Positions 10,401 through 19,436 of a DNA stretch of 64,000 bases are shown here, one piece after another. Source of the DNA: Porticoccaceae bacterium UBA4026 (GTDB lineage: Bacteria; Pseudomonadota; Gammaproteobacteria; Pseudomonadales; Porticoccaceae). The stretch covers positions 151,583-215,582 of the forward strand of contig DGAQ01000073.1 in NCBI GenBank assembly GCA_002382445.1. The letters are read 5' to 3'. How positions within the stretch are numbered: the stretch's first letter is position 1; each line of letters begins with the position of its first letter. The notes beneath the pieces were generated by a model. It was not told the DNA's origin. It saw nothing but the letters and a program-made list of their open reading frames with translations, and did not search any database. Made by a program: the position numbers and the translations under genes.

Positions 10401-13026
10401 GGCCTTGGCTAAATCCTGTTCGGATCGTTTTGGCGTGCATATCGTCGATCAGTCAGTCAGTGAAAAAACACTCACTATTGTTGCTGCAGGGGAAGCTAGG
10501 CATTATTTTGCACGGCTTCGCTCGGCCCCTCCATTAGTTAATCTTAGTGATGTCCAGACGGCGAGTCAGATCACACCATTATTGTCTTCGGGAGCAATGA
10601 GTCATGGTGCTTTAGTGGCTACTGCCCACGAAGCGGTTGCTCACGGCACCAACATGGTTGGTGCAATGTCTAACTGTGGAGAGGGTGGAGAGCATATTTC
10701 TCGTTATGGGACTATTCGAGCTTCACGCATCAAGCAGTTCGCATCAGGACGCTTTGGTGTATGGGCTGGTTATCTTGCTGACCCAATGCTAGAAGAGATT
10801 GAAATCAAAATTGGCCAAGGGGCTAAGCCTGGAGAGGGAGGTCAATTACCTGCGGCTAAAGTTAATGTGGAAATAGCGGCTGCTCGCGGTGGTGTTCCAG
10901 GGGTTGAACTTATCTCGCCACCACCTCATCATGACACCTACTCGATTGAAGATTTGTCGCAGCTTATTCATGACGCTAAGGCGGCGCGAGTCAGAGTAAT
11001 CGTAAAACTAGTCTCTTCCGATGGCATAGGTACTATTGCTGTCGGTGTTGCAAAAGCAGGTGCAGATGTCATTAATGTTGCTGGCAGTACCGGTGGCACT
11101 GGCGCCGCTTCAGTGACCTCACTTAAGTACACGGGTCGCGCCGCTGAAATAGGTATTGCGGAGGTTCATCAAGCGCTCTGCGCCAATGGTCTGCGTGAGA
11201 AGGTAATCTTACGTTGTTCCGGTGCTCATCAGACTGGGTCAGACGTAGTTAAATCGGCTCTTATGGGCGGTGATAGCTTTGAGTTTGGTACCACGGCTCT
11301 AATGATGCTGAAGTGTGTTATGGCTAAAAATTGCAATATAAAATGTCCTGCGGGCTTAACCACAAATCCAGAAGTATTTGATGGTGACCCCCGTGCTCTG
11401 GGACAATATCTACTTAATATAGCCCATGAAGTCAGAGAAATACTGGCTCAACTCGGCCTGCGTTCATTGCGCGAGGCTCGAGGGCGATGTGATTTCCTGC
11501 ATTTACTAGATCACCCCTCATCAGTTGGTCAGCTCGATCTACGGGCAATGTTAACTGTTGTTGAAGAATATAAGGTGGATAAGCCTATTTATATGGAGCG
11601 AGACTTTGCGCTCGACGATGGCTTTCTTGGTTTGATTCGAGATGCCTTAATTGATAAAAAACAAGTGTCGATTCAGTTGGCTGGGAGTCAGAGGCTTAAC
11701 AACTGTAACAAAAGTGTTGGCGGTCAGCTGGCCATCGACATTGAGCGAATATTTAATTATGAACTTCGAGAGCTTCAATTACCTGCTGTGTTGGAAGATA
11801 ATCGCGGACGGCGATTTCTCCGCAGTGGAGCCATACGCATCGCAACTCATGGCACTGCGGGACAGTCCTATGGCGCATTTTGTAACGACGGCATGGTCTT
11901 GGAACATACAGGTACTTGCAATGATGGTGTTGGCAAGTCCGCTTGTGGCGGTGAGATTATCGTCCATGCGCCACCTGGTGGCAGTGACAAGCCTGGGACT
12001 AAAGTCTTAATCGGCAATTTTGCTCTGTTTGGCGCGACAGGAGGCCGCACATTTATTGAAGGTGAGGCGGGAGATCGATTTGCTGTGCGCAATTCTGGTG
12101 CCACTGCTGTAGTTGAAGGGGTTGGTGATTTTTGCGCTGAATACATGACCAATGGTGCGGTACTTAATTTAGGTTCATTTTCCAAAGGGTTTGGCAATGG
12201 TATGTCCGGTGGTTTTGCCTACCAATATGATCCCTATGGGAAGTTCACCAACAGTATTAGCCATGACTCGGTGCTTTTAGGCTCTCTGGCAGATTCTACA
12301 GAGGAGGCCGAAATACATGCTCAGGCTGTACATACATTATTGCAATGGCATGTTGATGCTACTGGATCTAAAAAAGCCTTTTGGCTTTTGGAACACTGGT
12401 CTGAGGAGCGAGCTAATTTTGCTTATATCACGCCCAAAGCACTCCTGCAGTATCAGGATTATGAGGCAATTTTAGGTGCTAAATCGCGAAAAGAACTTTT
12501 GGAAGAGCTTGCTGTTGCTCTTGCTGCATTCCAGGTTAATAAATTAAAGCGCGCATGGCGGTCGGGTGAGCCCGTGATAAAGGGTGAGGTGCCGAATATA
12601 GAGTTGGCTAGTAGCGACATGTATGAGCTACTTAATACTTACTTTGTATTAGATATGGCACAAAAAATATCATTGAAACGCTTACCAAATGTGACCTCTG
12701 CAGAGCACCCAGATGCAATCAAGGCTACTCGGAACCTGATTTTAACAGAGGATTTTTCTCTCATGAATGGGTTGTTGAGGCATGCGCGAGAGGTCATTTC
12801 CGCGTATAGTGCGGCCGAATTAGCGGCAATGGTTGCGGGTAAACGGCTCAATGACTTCAAGGAGGCGCTAAGTTTACGTAACATTTTATCAATGGACAGT
12901 CCCGCGACCTATGGTTGGATACTGTACCAACAGCAAAAAAATAAAATTGCGCTAGGGCATGTCCCTAGTTTTGAAGAGCTTTTTGCACAGAATGCTCTAA
13001 ATGACATCTTACCCAAAGTGGGTTAA
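7489..13026 (+). CDS. gltB: Glutamate synthase large subunit, long variant
   Basis: Glutamine-dependent glutamate synthase (2-oxoglutarate + glutamine + 2 electrons to 2 glutamate). Cys40 (SSCGVGF) should become the N-terminal nucleophile of the class II amidotransferase domain after propeptide removal; HNGELNTDKKNR belongs to this domain. The central domain and the FMN/[3Fe-4S] synthase domain follow, with SNCGEGGEHISRYGT, GQGAKPGEGGQLP, ISPPPHHDTYSIEDL and AGSTGGTGA. Cluster cysteines are C1276, C1282 and C1286. The GXGXG beta-helix comes after (about 1400-1600). At 1845 aa it is about 330 longer than E. coli GltB: extra sequence lies before the FMN domain (about 860-1030) and at the C-terminus (about 1690-1845). 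ATG at 7552 is an alternative start leaving an 18-residue propeptide. No gltD follows; a CysJ-like reductase does. Function is secure, electron donor inferred. Confidence 0.93.
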   Translation: MSYSIAPETIAVIALNQESVLMNDVKKFGLYDSTFEKSSCGVGFLTRKDGKQTHDLLVKGHEALCAVPHRGGMSAEGVGDGAGVSIDLSVAFFSKINKSKLVLGEFGVGNFFLPKDQKQYSRARKLIDDALEGEGMVTLITRNVEVDNSVLRPAAIKCQLPIVQWVFAAPEGIRGAALDKRIHKALLSIESEAYLDEDLDGMYPLSMSSRMQVLKGRLNSHEIVPYFCDLNDSDQSIHTLYFHTRFSTNTDPHPSMAQPFRLMAHNGELNTDKKNRLSEAAIARAKENNIIRPKGQSDSCRLDQTLHSRVVEDGLGLVTAVVSMMPPAWENDTTLSFPVRSMLEYFSLYEEKNDGPAALIFGDGSIIGARLDRLGLRPLRTIETERYLAVMSEAGQVDFGDEPVLSRGRIEAGGMLYYDHQKQRSFSTSEALELLASQQDYANLVDQARILIEDLPPVPESEKTPSTQYSGDLPLAGRYVAYSQNQECFRFMMDPMLATGTEKVSAMGYGNAINALSDNEGGVAKYFSQRFAQVTNPPLDSIREAEGMTLRVALGAKPNIGGKAGRQIVIQSPILDHSQMLSIGAQTETPVGHFPMLYEPVFGDASANEKSLVSSIDGICDSVERFAREYGGIAIISDRHVSRANTSISMTLIVSAINQRLIESGLRLRVSLIIESGQICSSHHVACALGFGASAVYPMGLQMRAEEKFTDNVNGAYQKFTKAAEKALMKTMGKVGLCTVESYSGGEFFEPNFLNTNDPVFQRYFPNMKSPVGGVGFAEIAQAAADWHERALSCEVESDIPMLGLFKERAEGAGHSYGVTAVRSFVELTEEAISFDKQGDGDTNDALRLLALNRMEGAFGISDEGYTNTSFDRLTPAEIDNFNITPGYRDFSRAMAEERARRPVALRDVLAFPADISFMSEANDFRREMMLFNRAGNNHFIIRGLSCEALADDTFALQLTGPLPDRGDRLQALAKSCSDRFGVHIVDQSVSEKTLTIVAAGEARHYFARLRSAPPLVNLSDVQTASQITPLLSSGAMSHGALVATAHEAVAHGTNMVGAMSNCGEGGEHISRYGTIRASRIKQFASGRFGVWAGYLADPMLEEIEIKIGQGAKPGEGGQLPAAKVNVEIAAARGGVPGVELISPPPHHDTYSIEDLSQLIHDAKAARVRVIVKLVSSDGIGTIAVGVAKAGADVINVAGSTGGTGAASVTSLKYTGRAAEIGIAEVHQALCANGLREKVILRCSGAHQTGSDVVKSALMGGDSFEFGTTALMMLKCVMAKNCNIKCPAGLTTNPEVFDGDPRALGQYLLNIAHEVREILAQLGLRSLREARGRCDFLHLLDHPSSVGQLDLRAMLTVVEEYKVDKPIYMERDFALDDGFLGLIRDALIDKKQVSIQLAGSQRLNNCNKSVGGQLAIDIERIFNYELRELQLPAVLEDNRGRRFLRSGAIRIATHGTAGQSYGAFCNDGMVLEHTGTCNDGVGKSACGGEIIVHAPPGGSDKPGTKVLIGNFALFGATGGRTFIEGEAGDRFAVRNSGATAVVEGVGDFCAEYMTNGAVLNLGSFSKGFGNGMSGGFAYQYDPYGKFTNSISHDSVLLGSLADSTEEAEIHAQAVHTLLQWHVDATGSKKAFWLLEHWSEERANFAYITPKALLQYQDYEAILGAKSRKELLEELAVALAAFQVNKLKRAWRSGEPVIKGEVPNIELASSDMYELLNTYFVLDMAQKISLKRLPNVTSAEHPDAIKATRNLILTEDFSLMNGLLRHAREVISAYSAAELAAMVAGKRLNDFKEALSLRNILSMDSPATYGWILYQQQKNKIALGHVPSFEELFAQNALNDILPKVG

Positions 13027-13041
13027 ACCTGAGGCCTTTTG

Positions 13042-14793
13042 ATGAAGCTGCCCTTTATTCCTGAAGACGCTCCGTTTACCGGCGACCAAAAATCTTGGTT
13101 AGCGGGTTTTCTGGCGGGCATGCAGTCGGCAAAGGCGATGGTTGGGAGTCAGGCGGGTGCATTGCTTAAGTCGGGGGCAGTATCTGCGCCCATCCTTAAT
13201 GTGTTCTATGGCACTCAAACGGGCAACGCGGAAGCTCTGGCAATGGATGCGGCTACCGTAGCTCGAGGCCAAGGTTTCGCGCCGGTAGTTCAGGGCTTAG
13301 ATGATGTTTCGATAGAAGAATTCTCTGCTATGGAGAGAGTTATTATTGCCATAGCAACTTATGGTGAAGGAGAAATGCCCGATAATACTCAGTTATTTTG
13401 GGAGGCGCTTTCAGCGTCTAACATGCCTCAACTACCAGCAATGCAATTCGGAATTCTAGCGTTAGGCGACACGGGCTACGATGAATTTTGTCAAGCCGGC
13501 AAGTTATTAGATGTTCGGCTTGAGCAGCTGGGCGCTCAACGTTTAGTTGACCGCATCGACTGTGATGTCGACTACGAAGATATGGCTGAGGAGTGGATTA
13601 ATAGGGTAATACCCCTTGCTAATGATGGCAGTGCAGTGACGCCTAAAGCCGATACAATACCTGCGGTAGTCAAATCAATATGGAACCGTAAGAACCCTTT
13701 TCCATCGACTGTCACAATCAATAGTCTCTTGTCTGGGAAAACATCGGCCAAAGAGATACGTCACTATGAGTTTGACCTTGCTGATAGTGGTCTAAGCTAT
13801 GAGACGGGTGATGCGTTGAACGTGATGCCAATTAATAATGCGACTTTGGTGTCTGTGCTTTTACAAAGATTGATCATAGCGCCAGATTTTGTGCCTGAGG
13901 GTCAAATAAAAACGATTGATGAATTACTGACCTATAGTTACGAAATATCGACGCCCTCGCGCGAATTTTTGGCGGCCATAGAAAGGCAGGCAGAGGATGA
14001 TTTCTTTAGTCATGTGATGAGTGGCGGCGATAAAGAAGCCTTAGCTAATTACCTGTGGGGTAAAGATACTCTTGATCTATTGAATTTAAATTCTAGTATC
14101 ATTTTTTCACCTGAAGAATTCTTGGCATTATTAAAGCCACTGCAGCATCGTGCGTACTCTATTTCTTCCAGCCCCAAGCAGCACCCAGGATCTGTGCATC
14201 TCACTGTCGCTTCGGTGCGCTGGCAAGCGGACGGTAGAGAACATCAGGGAGTCTGTTCAACATTTTTGGCCGATCGGATTATAGACGGTGGTAAAGTAGG
14301 TCTCTTTGTTTCGCCTAATAAAGCATTTCGTATTCCCGATAACGACGATGCGCCAATGATTATGGTTGGTCCAGGGACGGGAATTGCGCCCTTTAGAGCC
14401 TTTTTGGAAGAACGTCAGGTGCTTAATGCAAAGGGTCAGAATTGGTTGTTCTTTGGTGACCAAACTAGAGCTGCAGATTTTATTTATGAAGAACAGTTAC
14501 AGAAAATGAAAGATTCTGGTTTGTTAACCCGTCTTGATTTAGCATTTTCGCGGGATCAAAAAGAGAAGATATATGTGCAAACTAAAATGCATGAGCAGGG
14601 CGCAGACATTTATGAGTGGCTTGAGCAGGGTGCTTATTTTTATGTTTGCGGTGATGCGACGCGTATGGCCAAAGACGTAGATCAGGCGCTATGTGATCTG
14701 ATTTCTGAACATGGTGATCTTACCTCTGATAAAGCTGGAGAGTACGTAAACAACCTAAAACGTGAAAAGCGCTATCTGCGCGATGTATATTAG
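13042..14793 (+). CDS. CysJ-like diflavin (FMN/FAD) NADPH reductase, putative electron donor to GltB
   Basis: 583-aa diflavin reductase. N-terminal LPFIPEDAPFTGDQKSWL helical segment; flavodoxin FMN domain (about 50-200) with YGTQTGNAEALA, ATYGEGEMPDN and LALGDTGYDEFC; FAD domain with RAYSISSSP and GVCSTFLADR; NADPH domain with MVGPGTGIAPFRAFLEER and the CysJ-type end KREKRYLRDVY. This is the layout of the sulfite reductase flavoprotein alpha subunit, which passes electrons from NADPH to a haem-siroheme partner, but no cysI is nearby. It starts 15 bp after the gltB stop, with GAGG at 13031-13034, so it is very likely in the same operon and occupies the place of gltD. A role as reductase for GltB is inference. 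It could instead serve a sulfite reductase encoded elsewhere. Confidence 0.88.
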   Translation: MKLPFIPEDAPFTGDQKSWLAGFLAGMQSAKAMVGSQAGALLKSGAVSAPILNVFYGTQTGNAEALAMDAATVARGQGFAPVVQGLDDVSIEEFSAMERVIIAIATYGEGEMPDNTQLFWEALSASNMPQLPAMQFGILALGDTGYDEFCQAGKLLDVRLEQLGAQRLVDRIDCDVDYEDMAEEWINRVIPLANDGSAVTPKADTIPAVVKSIWNRKNPFPSTVTINSLLSGKTSAKEIRHYEFDLADSGLSYETGDALNVMPINNATLVSVLLQRLIIAPDFVPEGQIKTIDELLTYSYEISTPSREFLAAIERQAEDDFFSHVMSGGDKEALANYLWGKDTLDLLNLNSSIIFSPEEFLALLKPLQHRAYSISSSPKQHPGSVHLTVASVRWQADGREHQGVCSTFLADRIIDGGKVGLFVSPNKAFRIPDNDDAPMIMVGPGTGIAPFRAFLEERQVLNAKGQNWLFFGDQTRAADFIYEEQLQKMKDSGLLTRLDLAFSRDQKEKIYVQTKMHEQGADIYEWLEQGAYFYVCGDATRMAKDVDQALCDLISEHGDLTSDKAGEYVNNLKREKRYLRDVY

Positions 14794-14823
14794 GCCTAAT
14801 CAATCAACCTATTTAAATAATCT

Positions 14824-15879
14824 ATGACACAATTAAAAAATGATCGCTTTTTAAAAGCTTTATTCCGCCAACCTGTTGATAAGACGCCGGTGTGGATGAT
14901 GCGTCAGGCTGGCCGTTATTTGCCTGAGTACAGAAAAGTTAGATCACAGGCTGGCGATTTTATGAGCCTATGTAAAAATACTGAACTGGCCTGCGAGGTA
15001 ACCTTACAACCTCTAGAGCGGTTTGAATTAGATGCTGCCATCTTATTTTCGGATATTTTAACCATTCCGGATGCGATGGGATTAGGTTTATATTTTGAAG
15101 AAGGAGAGGGGCCAAAATTCCGTAAGCCGGTTAGAACTGAAGCTGATGTAGATCAGCTAAAGGTAATAAATACCGCCAGCGATCTGAGTTATGTTACCGA
15201 TGCTGTAGCCCTGATTCGACGCGAGTTGAATGGCCGTGTGCCCTTGATTGGCTTTTCTGGAAGCCCTTGGACATTGGCCACTTATATGATCGAAGGACAG
15301 AGCAGTCGTGATTTTTCTCGTGCCAAAACTATGCTTTACACCCAGCCGGAAGTGTTGCACCAACTGCTAGAAAAGCTCGCTCTTTCAGTGATTGACTATC
15401 TGAATGCCCAGATTCGTGCGGGAGCCCAAGTGGTGCAGATTTTTGATACCTGGGGGGGCGCCCTAGGTCATGATGCCTACCTAGAGTTTTCACTTGCTTA
15501 CATGAATAAAATTGTTGATGGCCTAATCAAACATGCCGATGGTCGTGATGTGCCTGTGATCCTGTTTACCAAAGGTGGTGGCCATTGGTTAGAGGCAATG
15601 GCTAGTTCTGGCTGCCACTGTCTCGGGTTAGATTGGACGGTTGATTTGGGTTCGGCGAAAAACCGTGTCGGTAGTAAGGTATCACTCCAAGGCAATATGG
15701 ATCCGGCGGTATTAAGAGCTGATAAACAAACAATTGAAAGCCAAGTTCAGACTATTTTACGGTCCTTTGGCTCTGGTAATGGCCACATCTTTAATCTTGG
15801 TCACGGTATTACTCCAGATATTGATCCGGCCAAAGTGAAAATATTCATCGATGCGGTACATCGCTTTTCTGAGGATTGA
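14824..15879 (+). CDS. hemE: Uroporphyrinogen decarboxylase
   Basis: Cytoplasmic haem-pathway enzyme that decarboxylates the four acetates of uroporphyrinogen III to give coproporphyrinogen III. 351 aa (E. coli 354). The substrate-binding signature [16 protein letters not shown] is at about residues 20-35; the second signature [16 protein letters not shown] is also present, as is the conserved C-terminal [10 protein letters not shown]. It lies 30 bp after the diflavin reductase gene and converges on psd. Confidence 0.97.
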   Translation: MTQLKNDRFLKALFRQPVDKTPVWMMRQAGRYLPEYRKVRSQAGDFMSLCKNTELACEVTLQPLERFELDAAILFSDILTIPDAMGLGLYFEEGEGPKFRKPVRTEADVDQLKVINTASDLSYVTDAVALIRRELNGRVPLIGFSGSPWTLATYMIEGQSSRDFSRAKTMLYTQPEVLHQLLEKLALSVIDYLNAQIRAGAQVVQIFDTWGGALGHDAYLEFSLAYMNKIVDGLIKHADGRDVPVILFTKGGGHWLEAMASSGCHCLGLDWTVDLGSAKNRVGSKVSLQGNMDPAVLRADKQTIESQVQTILRSFGSGNGHIFNLGHGITPDIDPAKVKIFIDAVHRFSED

Positions 15880-15909
15880 TAACGCCCGACCTTAAGTTCC
15901 TAGCTAAGG

Positions 15910-16764
15910 CTAATTAAGAAGGCCAATGCACTGGCCCATAGAGACAGGTGACTGTGGTAATAGCGCATCTAATCCGCGTACAGTATCCTTTCCAAATAAC
16001 AACACAATGGTTGAGCCGAATTTAAATCGACCAATTTCATCGCCTTTAGCATAACTTAATGATTGATCGGAGAGGTCTTGTTCTCTGACTGCGCCGGGCC
16101 CTGGCTGTTCAAATCCACCCCAAACAGTTTCAATGCCCGCCACTAACATGGCACCAACAAAGATTACTGAAAACTGACCCGCTAGGTCGGACTCAAACTC
16201 ACAGATTAAGCGCTCATTTCGGGCAAACAAGCCGCTCAAATTCTGTGCTGTCTGGTCATTTACCGAAAATAACTCTCCTGGGATGTAGCGTGTCCGCAAT
16301 AATTTTCCGCTGATAGGCATGTGCACACGATGGTAGTCTTTAGGTGAAAGATAAATAGTGGCGAAACTGCCATCATGATAGTGATTGGCCTCCACTGAGT
16401 TTCCTAATATGCGGTCGACCGAGTAATCGATACCTTTGGCTTGTAGTATTTTATTTTTGCTAATATTGCCGGCCTGACTCACCACGCCGTCTGCTGGACA
16501 AACAACACTATTGCTATCAGCATGGATAGGTCTCGCCTCATCCTTTAACGCCCGCGTAAAAAAAGTATTGAAACTATCATAATCATCGAGGTTATCGCTT
16601 TTTGCTTCTTGCATATTGATATTAAAAGCAGCGATGGCACGCTTTATGAGGATGTTTTTTAGCCAGGGGCGTTGCGACTCTGCGACCCTACCTATCATCC
16701 GAGAGAGAGCGTGCTTGGGCAAGATGCGTTGTGCTGCAATAAAAATATCTGCGCGGTGACTCAT
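15910..16764 (-). CDS. psd: Phosphatidylserine decarboxylase proenzyme
   Basis: Makes phosphatidylethanolamine from phosphatidylserine at the inner membrane. 284 aa. The self-cleavage site is GST at residues 250-252 (FKFGSTIVLLFG, the LGST motif of the family); cleavage before Ser251 yields the pyruvoyl alpha chain of about 34 residues. The YLSPKDYHRVHMP block and the GELFSVND block are typical of bacterial type I Psd. It is in line with the rhodanese gene (51 bp) and rsgA, the same rsgA-rhdA-psd grouping seen in Pseudomonas relatives. Confidence 0.97.
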   Translation of the reverse strand: MSHRADIFIAAQRILPKHALSRMIGRVAESQRPWLKNILIKRAIAAFNINMQEAKSDNLDDYDSFNTFFTRALKDEARPIHADSNSVVCPADGVVSQAGNISKNKILQAKGIDYSVDRILGNSVEANHYHDGSFATIYLSPKDYHRVHMPISGKLLRTRYIPGELFSVNDQTAQNLSGLFARNERLICEFESDLAGQFSVIFVGAMLVAGIETVWGGFEQPGPGAVREQDLSDQSLSYAKGDEIGRFKFGSTIVLLFGKDTVRGLDALLPQSPVSMGQCIGLLN

Positions 16765-16815
16765 AATCTAGATTCTCATTTTTTGATCGGTAGATTCAAA
16801 GTAGGTATTGGGCCC

Positions 16816-17640
16816 TTATGAACCATACTCAACCGGTGTGTGGTCAAGATTACCCCATTCGGCCCATGATCCGCCATAGCCGGCTATATTATCGTAACCA
16901 AGAATTCGGGCTACCATATAGGTAAAGCCGGAACGATGATGTTGTTGGCAGTGTGTAGCAATACGTTTGTCTTTGGTTAGGCCCAGGCTATCTAAAATAT
17001 TTTGCGCATCTTTGTGAATACGTAAATTCGCTTGGGGGTCCATTAGGGCGGTCCACTCGAGATTAATTGCGCCGGGAATATGGCCACCTCGTGCAGCACT
17101 AACAACATCGCCTGAGTACTCCGCTGGATTTCTGGCATCCCAAATGGCGAAATTGCTAGAGTCAAGAGAGACTAAAATTTCATCTATGGTGATTGAAGCC
17201 TCTGGATGGGCGAAATCATCGCCAATATCAACTTTATCGCTATTGGGGCGGTTTGGTGAGCTCTCAGTTGGAAATCCTTCTTTTATCCAGGCTACGACTC
17301 CCCCATTCAAATAAGACCAATTATGCAATCCCACTAGGTCCATTATCCAGGTAAATCTCCCCGCCCAACCACCGCCCTCGTCATCATAGACAACGACCTG
17401 CTTTGACTGATTAATACCGAGGTGGCTAATCAGTGACTGTATCTCACTAAAACTCGGGCATTTGCCCATGGCTGGCGGGGTGGTGGACATCAGGGCTCTA
17501 TAAGGGAGGTGCACAGCGCCCGGCACATGCTTAATGGAATACAGAGAAATGTTACACAGGTCGATAATAATTAAACCTTCATCGCCGAGCATAGATTCTA
17601 GCTCTTGCGGTTCGATTAGATGGGGTATTGGGCCAATCAT
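16816..17640 (-). CDS. rhdA: Thiosulfate/3-mercaptopyruvate sulfurtransferase, RhdA-type rhodanese
   Basis: Two-domain rhodanese, 274 aa. The N-terminal domain is inactive. The C-terminal domain has the active loop CQQHHRSG with catalytic Cys at residue 231, preceded by IWDARNPAEYSGD and ARGGHIPGAINLEW. The loop matches the CQTHHR loop of Azotobacter vinelandii RhdA (catalytic Cys230) rather than the shorter CRxGx[RT] loop of most rhodaneses. RhdA-type enzymes have been linked to sulfur delivery and redox protection. The neighbour psd and the rsgA upstream match the Pseudomonas/Azotobacter order. Confidence 0.9.
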   Translation of the reverse strand: MIGPIPHLIEPQELESMLGDEGLIIIDLCNISLYSIKHVPGAVHLPYRALMSTTPPAMGKCPSFSEIQSLISHLGINQSKQVVVYDDEGGGWAGRFTWIMDLVGLHNWSYLNGGVVAWIKEGFPTESSPNRPNSDKVDIGDDFAHPEASITIDEILVSLDSSNFAIWDARNPAEYSGDVVSAARGGHIPGAINLEWTALMDPQANLRIHKDAQNILDSLGLTKDKRIATHCQQHHRSGFTYMVARILGYDNIAGYGGSWAEWGNLDHTPVEYGS

Positions 17641-17695
17641 TTAAGGTCCTTTGGGCTGATAGATACCGCAATGAAGATGCGGGCTTTAGCTAATA

Positions 17696-18727
17696 TTAAA
17701 ATCTAGTGGATTCCTGGGACAAAATAATCTGACGATAGTTGTGCAATCGAGTCCTTAGTACTTTTTTGTCCGCGACTGCGTCCAAAAGGCAACAGCCAAT
17801 TTCTTTATCATGCTTGCAATCTCTAAACTTGCAGTAGCCAAGATACGGGCGGAAATCAATAAACCCATTGATGATTTTTTCTTGACTCAGGTGCGTCAAT
17901 GCAAATTCCCTAATGCCTGGAGAGTCGATTAAAACACCACCACCGGCAAGGTGAAAAAGTTTCGAAATCGTTGTAGTGTGTGTACCTTTTTCCTTGCCCA
18001 CTGACAGAGGGCCAACTGGCATATTAGCTTGCGGTTGCAGAAGATTAATCAACGAAGATTTGCCCACACCAGATTGACCTACAAATATTGCAGTTTGACC
18101 GGCTAAGTAGTCTTGCAGGGCATCAATGCCCTCGCCAGTTTTGGAGGACACCTGGATAATGTCATAGCCAATAAAGGTGTAGTCATCGATCAGTTGCTGG
18201 ATATCTTTGAAATCACTTTCATGCAACATATCGGTCTTATTTAGAACCAACAATGGTTTGATACCATGAGCTTCGGATGCCACCAAATAACGATCTAGCA
18301 AATTACTAAATGCGGTAGGTTTTGGTGCAAATACAATGGCTATTAAATTTACATTAGCCGCCACTGGGCGTAATTTCCCATAGATGTCTGGGCGAACCAA
18401 TTCAGTCTCCCGTGGTTGCCTAGCCACTACCACGCCATGAGGCTCGGCAAAGCGCCATATCACCCTGTCTCCAGTAACGAGGCTATCCAAGTTAGCTCGC
18501 ATATGACAGCGTATGACCTGTCCTTTCAGTGGGTCTTCTGCGGCTTCAATATTCACTTGAGAACCAAAATTGGTTACCACCGTACCCAGAGTCTCGGGAC
18601 CAAGTTTGGAAAGGTTTCCAATATCTTCCTCAGCGATTGAATTCTTGCTGATCGCACGCTCGCGACGGCGAGATTGAATCGACTGAATACGATCTTTTTG
18701 GCGATCACTGAGTCTACGCTTACTCAT
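17696..18727 (-). CDS. rsgA: Ribosome small subunit-dependent GTPase RsgA
   Basis: Circularly permuted GTPase that matures the 30S subunit; acts in the cytoplasm on the decoding centre. 343 aa. It has a basic N-terminal tail (residues 1-30), an OB-fold, then permuted G motifs: G4 NKTDM precedes G1 GQSGVGKSSLIN (about residues 213-224) and G3 DSPGI. A C-terminal zinc-binding region with CKFRDCKH and C-C pairs follows. Divergent from orn, the neighbour also seen in E. coli and Pseudomonas. Confidence 0.97.
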   Translation of the reverse strand: MSKRRLSDRQKDRIQSIQSRRRERAISKNSIAEEDIGNLSKLGPETLGTVVTNFGSQVNIEAAEDPLKGQVIRCHMRANLDSLVTGDRVIWRFAEPHGVVVARQPRETELVRPDIYGKLRPVAANVNLIAIVFAPKPTAFSNLLDRYLVASEAHGIKPLLVLNKTDMLHESDFKDIQQLIDDYTFIGYDIIQVSSKTGEGIDALQDYLAGQTAIFVGQSGVGKSSLINLLQPQANMPVGPLSVGKEKGTHTTTISKLFHLAGGGVLIDSPGIREFALTHLSQEKIINGFIDFRPYLGYCKFRDCKHDKEIGCCLLDAVADKKVLRTRLHNYRQIILSQESTRF

Positions 18728-18887
18728 GGGGTGTAAAATGGCTACTCATCGTTAGCAATGTCCTAGGTGACATGTAGCCATTTCTGGCCTTATGGGGCGT
18801 AAGGATATAGCATTAGCGTTCTAAGTGACATTTTCCTTACATCATAACTAGACTGATCGATACTAAAGGTCAAAAACAGGTACCTAA

Positions 18888-19436
18888 ATGAAAAAAATTG
18901 ACCCCCTTAATCTCATCTGGATTGATTTGGAGATGACAGGGCTAGATCCTCTAGTCGACCGAATTATTGAAATTGCGACGGTTATTACTGACTCACAGTT
19001 AAACTTATTGGCCGAAGGTCCCTCTATAGTAATTAAGCAAAGTGATTCTCTGCTAGATGGAATGGACGAGTGGAATACTCTGCAGCATGGTGGCTCAGGA
19101 TTGACTGAACGGGTGCGCAATAGTCAAATTAGTGAGATTGAGGCTATGTCGACAACCATCAATTTTTTAACTGGCTGGGTGGGGTCGGGTCAGTCGCCTA
19201 TGTGCGGCAATTCAATTGGTCAAGATCGACGCTTCTTAGTCCGTTATATGCCGGAGTTAGCTTCTTTTTTCCATTATCGTAATCTGGACGTCAGTACACT
19301 GAAAGAGTTAGTCGTGCGATGGCGACCTGATTTAGAGGGTGGCTTTTCCAAAAAAAGCAGTCATTTGGCCATGGATGATATCTATGATTCGATCGGCGAA
19401 CTCGCTTACTACAGGGAAGTTTTTATTCGGGCTTAA
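18888..19436 (+). CDS. orn: Oligoribonuclease
   Basis: 3'-5' exoribonuclease that degrades short RNA oligomers down to mononucleotides, including pGpG from cyclic-di-GMP turnover. 182 aa. DEDDh exonuclease: the first Asp-Glu pair is in [11 protein letters not shown] at about residues 10-20, then [13 protein letters not shown], and H-x4-D in the C-terminal SHLAMDDI. The last 14 bp overlap the convergent queG. Confidence 0.97.
   Translation: MKKIDPLNLIWIDLEMTGLDPLVDRIIEIATVITDSQLNLLAEGPSIVIKQSDSLLDGMDEWNTLQHGGSGLTERVRNSQISEIEAMSTTINFLTGWVGSGQSPMCGNSIGQDRRFLVRYMPELASFFHYRNLDVSTLKELVVRWRPDLEGGFSKKSSHLAMDDIYDSIGELAYYREVFIRA

Noticed and set aside
13042..14793. Simple cysJ call with a cysI neighbour
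   Set aside because: The domain layout is CysJ-like but no cysI or siroheme gene is present next to it; assigning the gene symbol cysJ would imply a sulfite reductase role not supported here.
15880..15909. Hairpin between hemE and psd as a bidirectional terminator
   Set aside because: CCTTA/TAAGG pairing is only five weak pairs with no T-run.
18831..18887. Possible regulatory palindrome between rsgA and orn
   Set aside because: Only short AT-rich matches; not better than chance.
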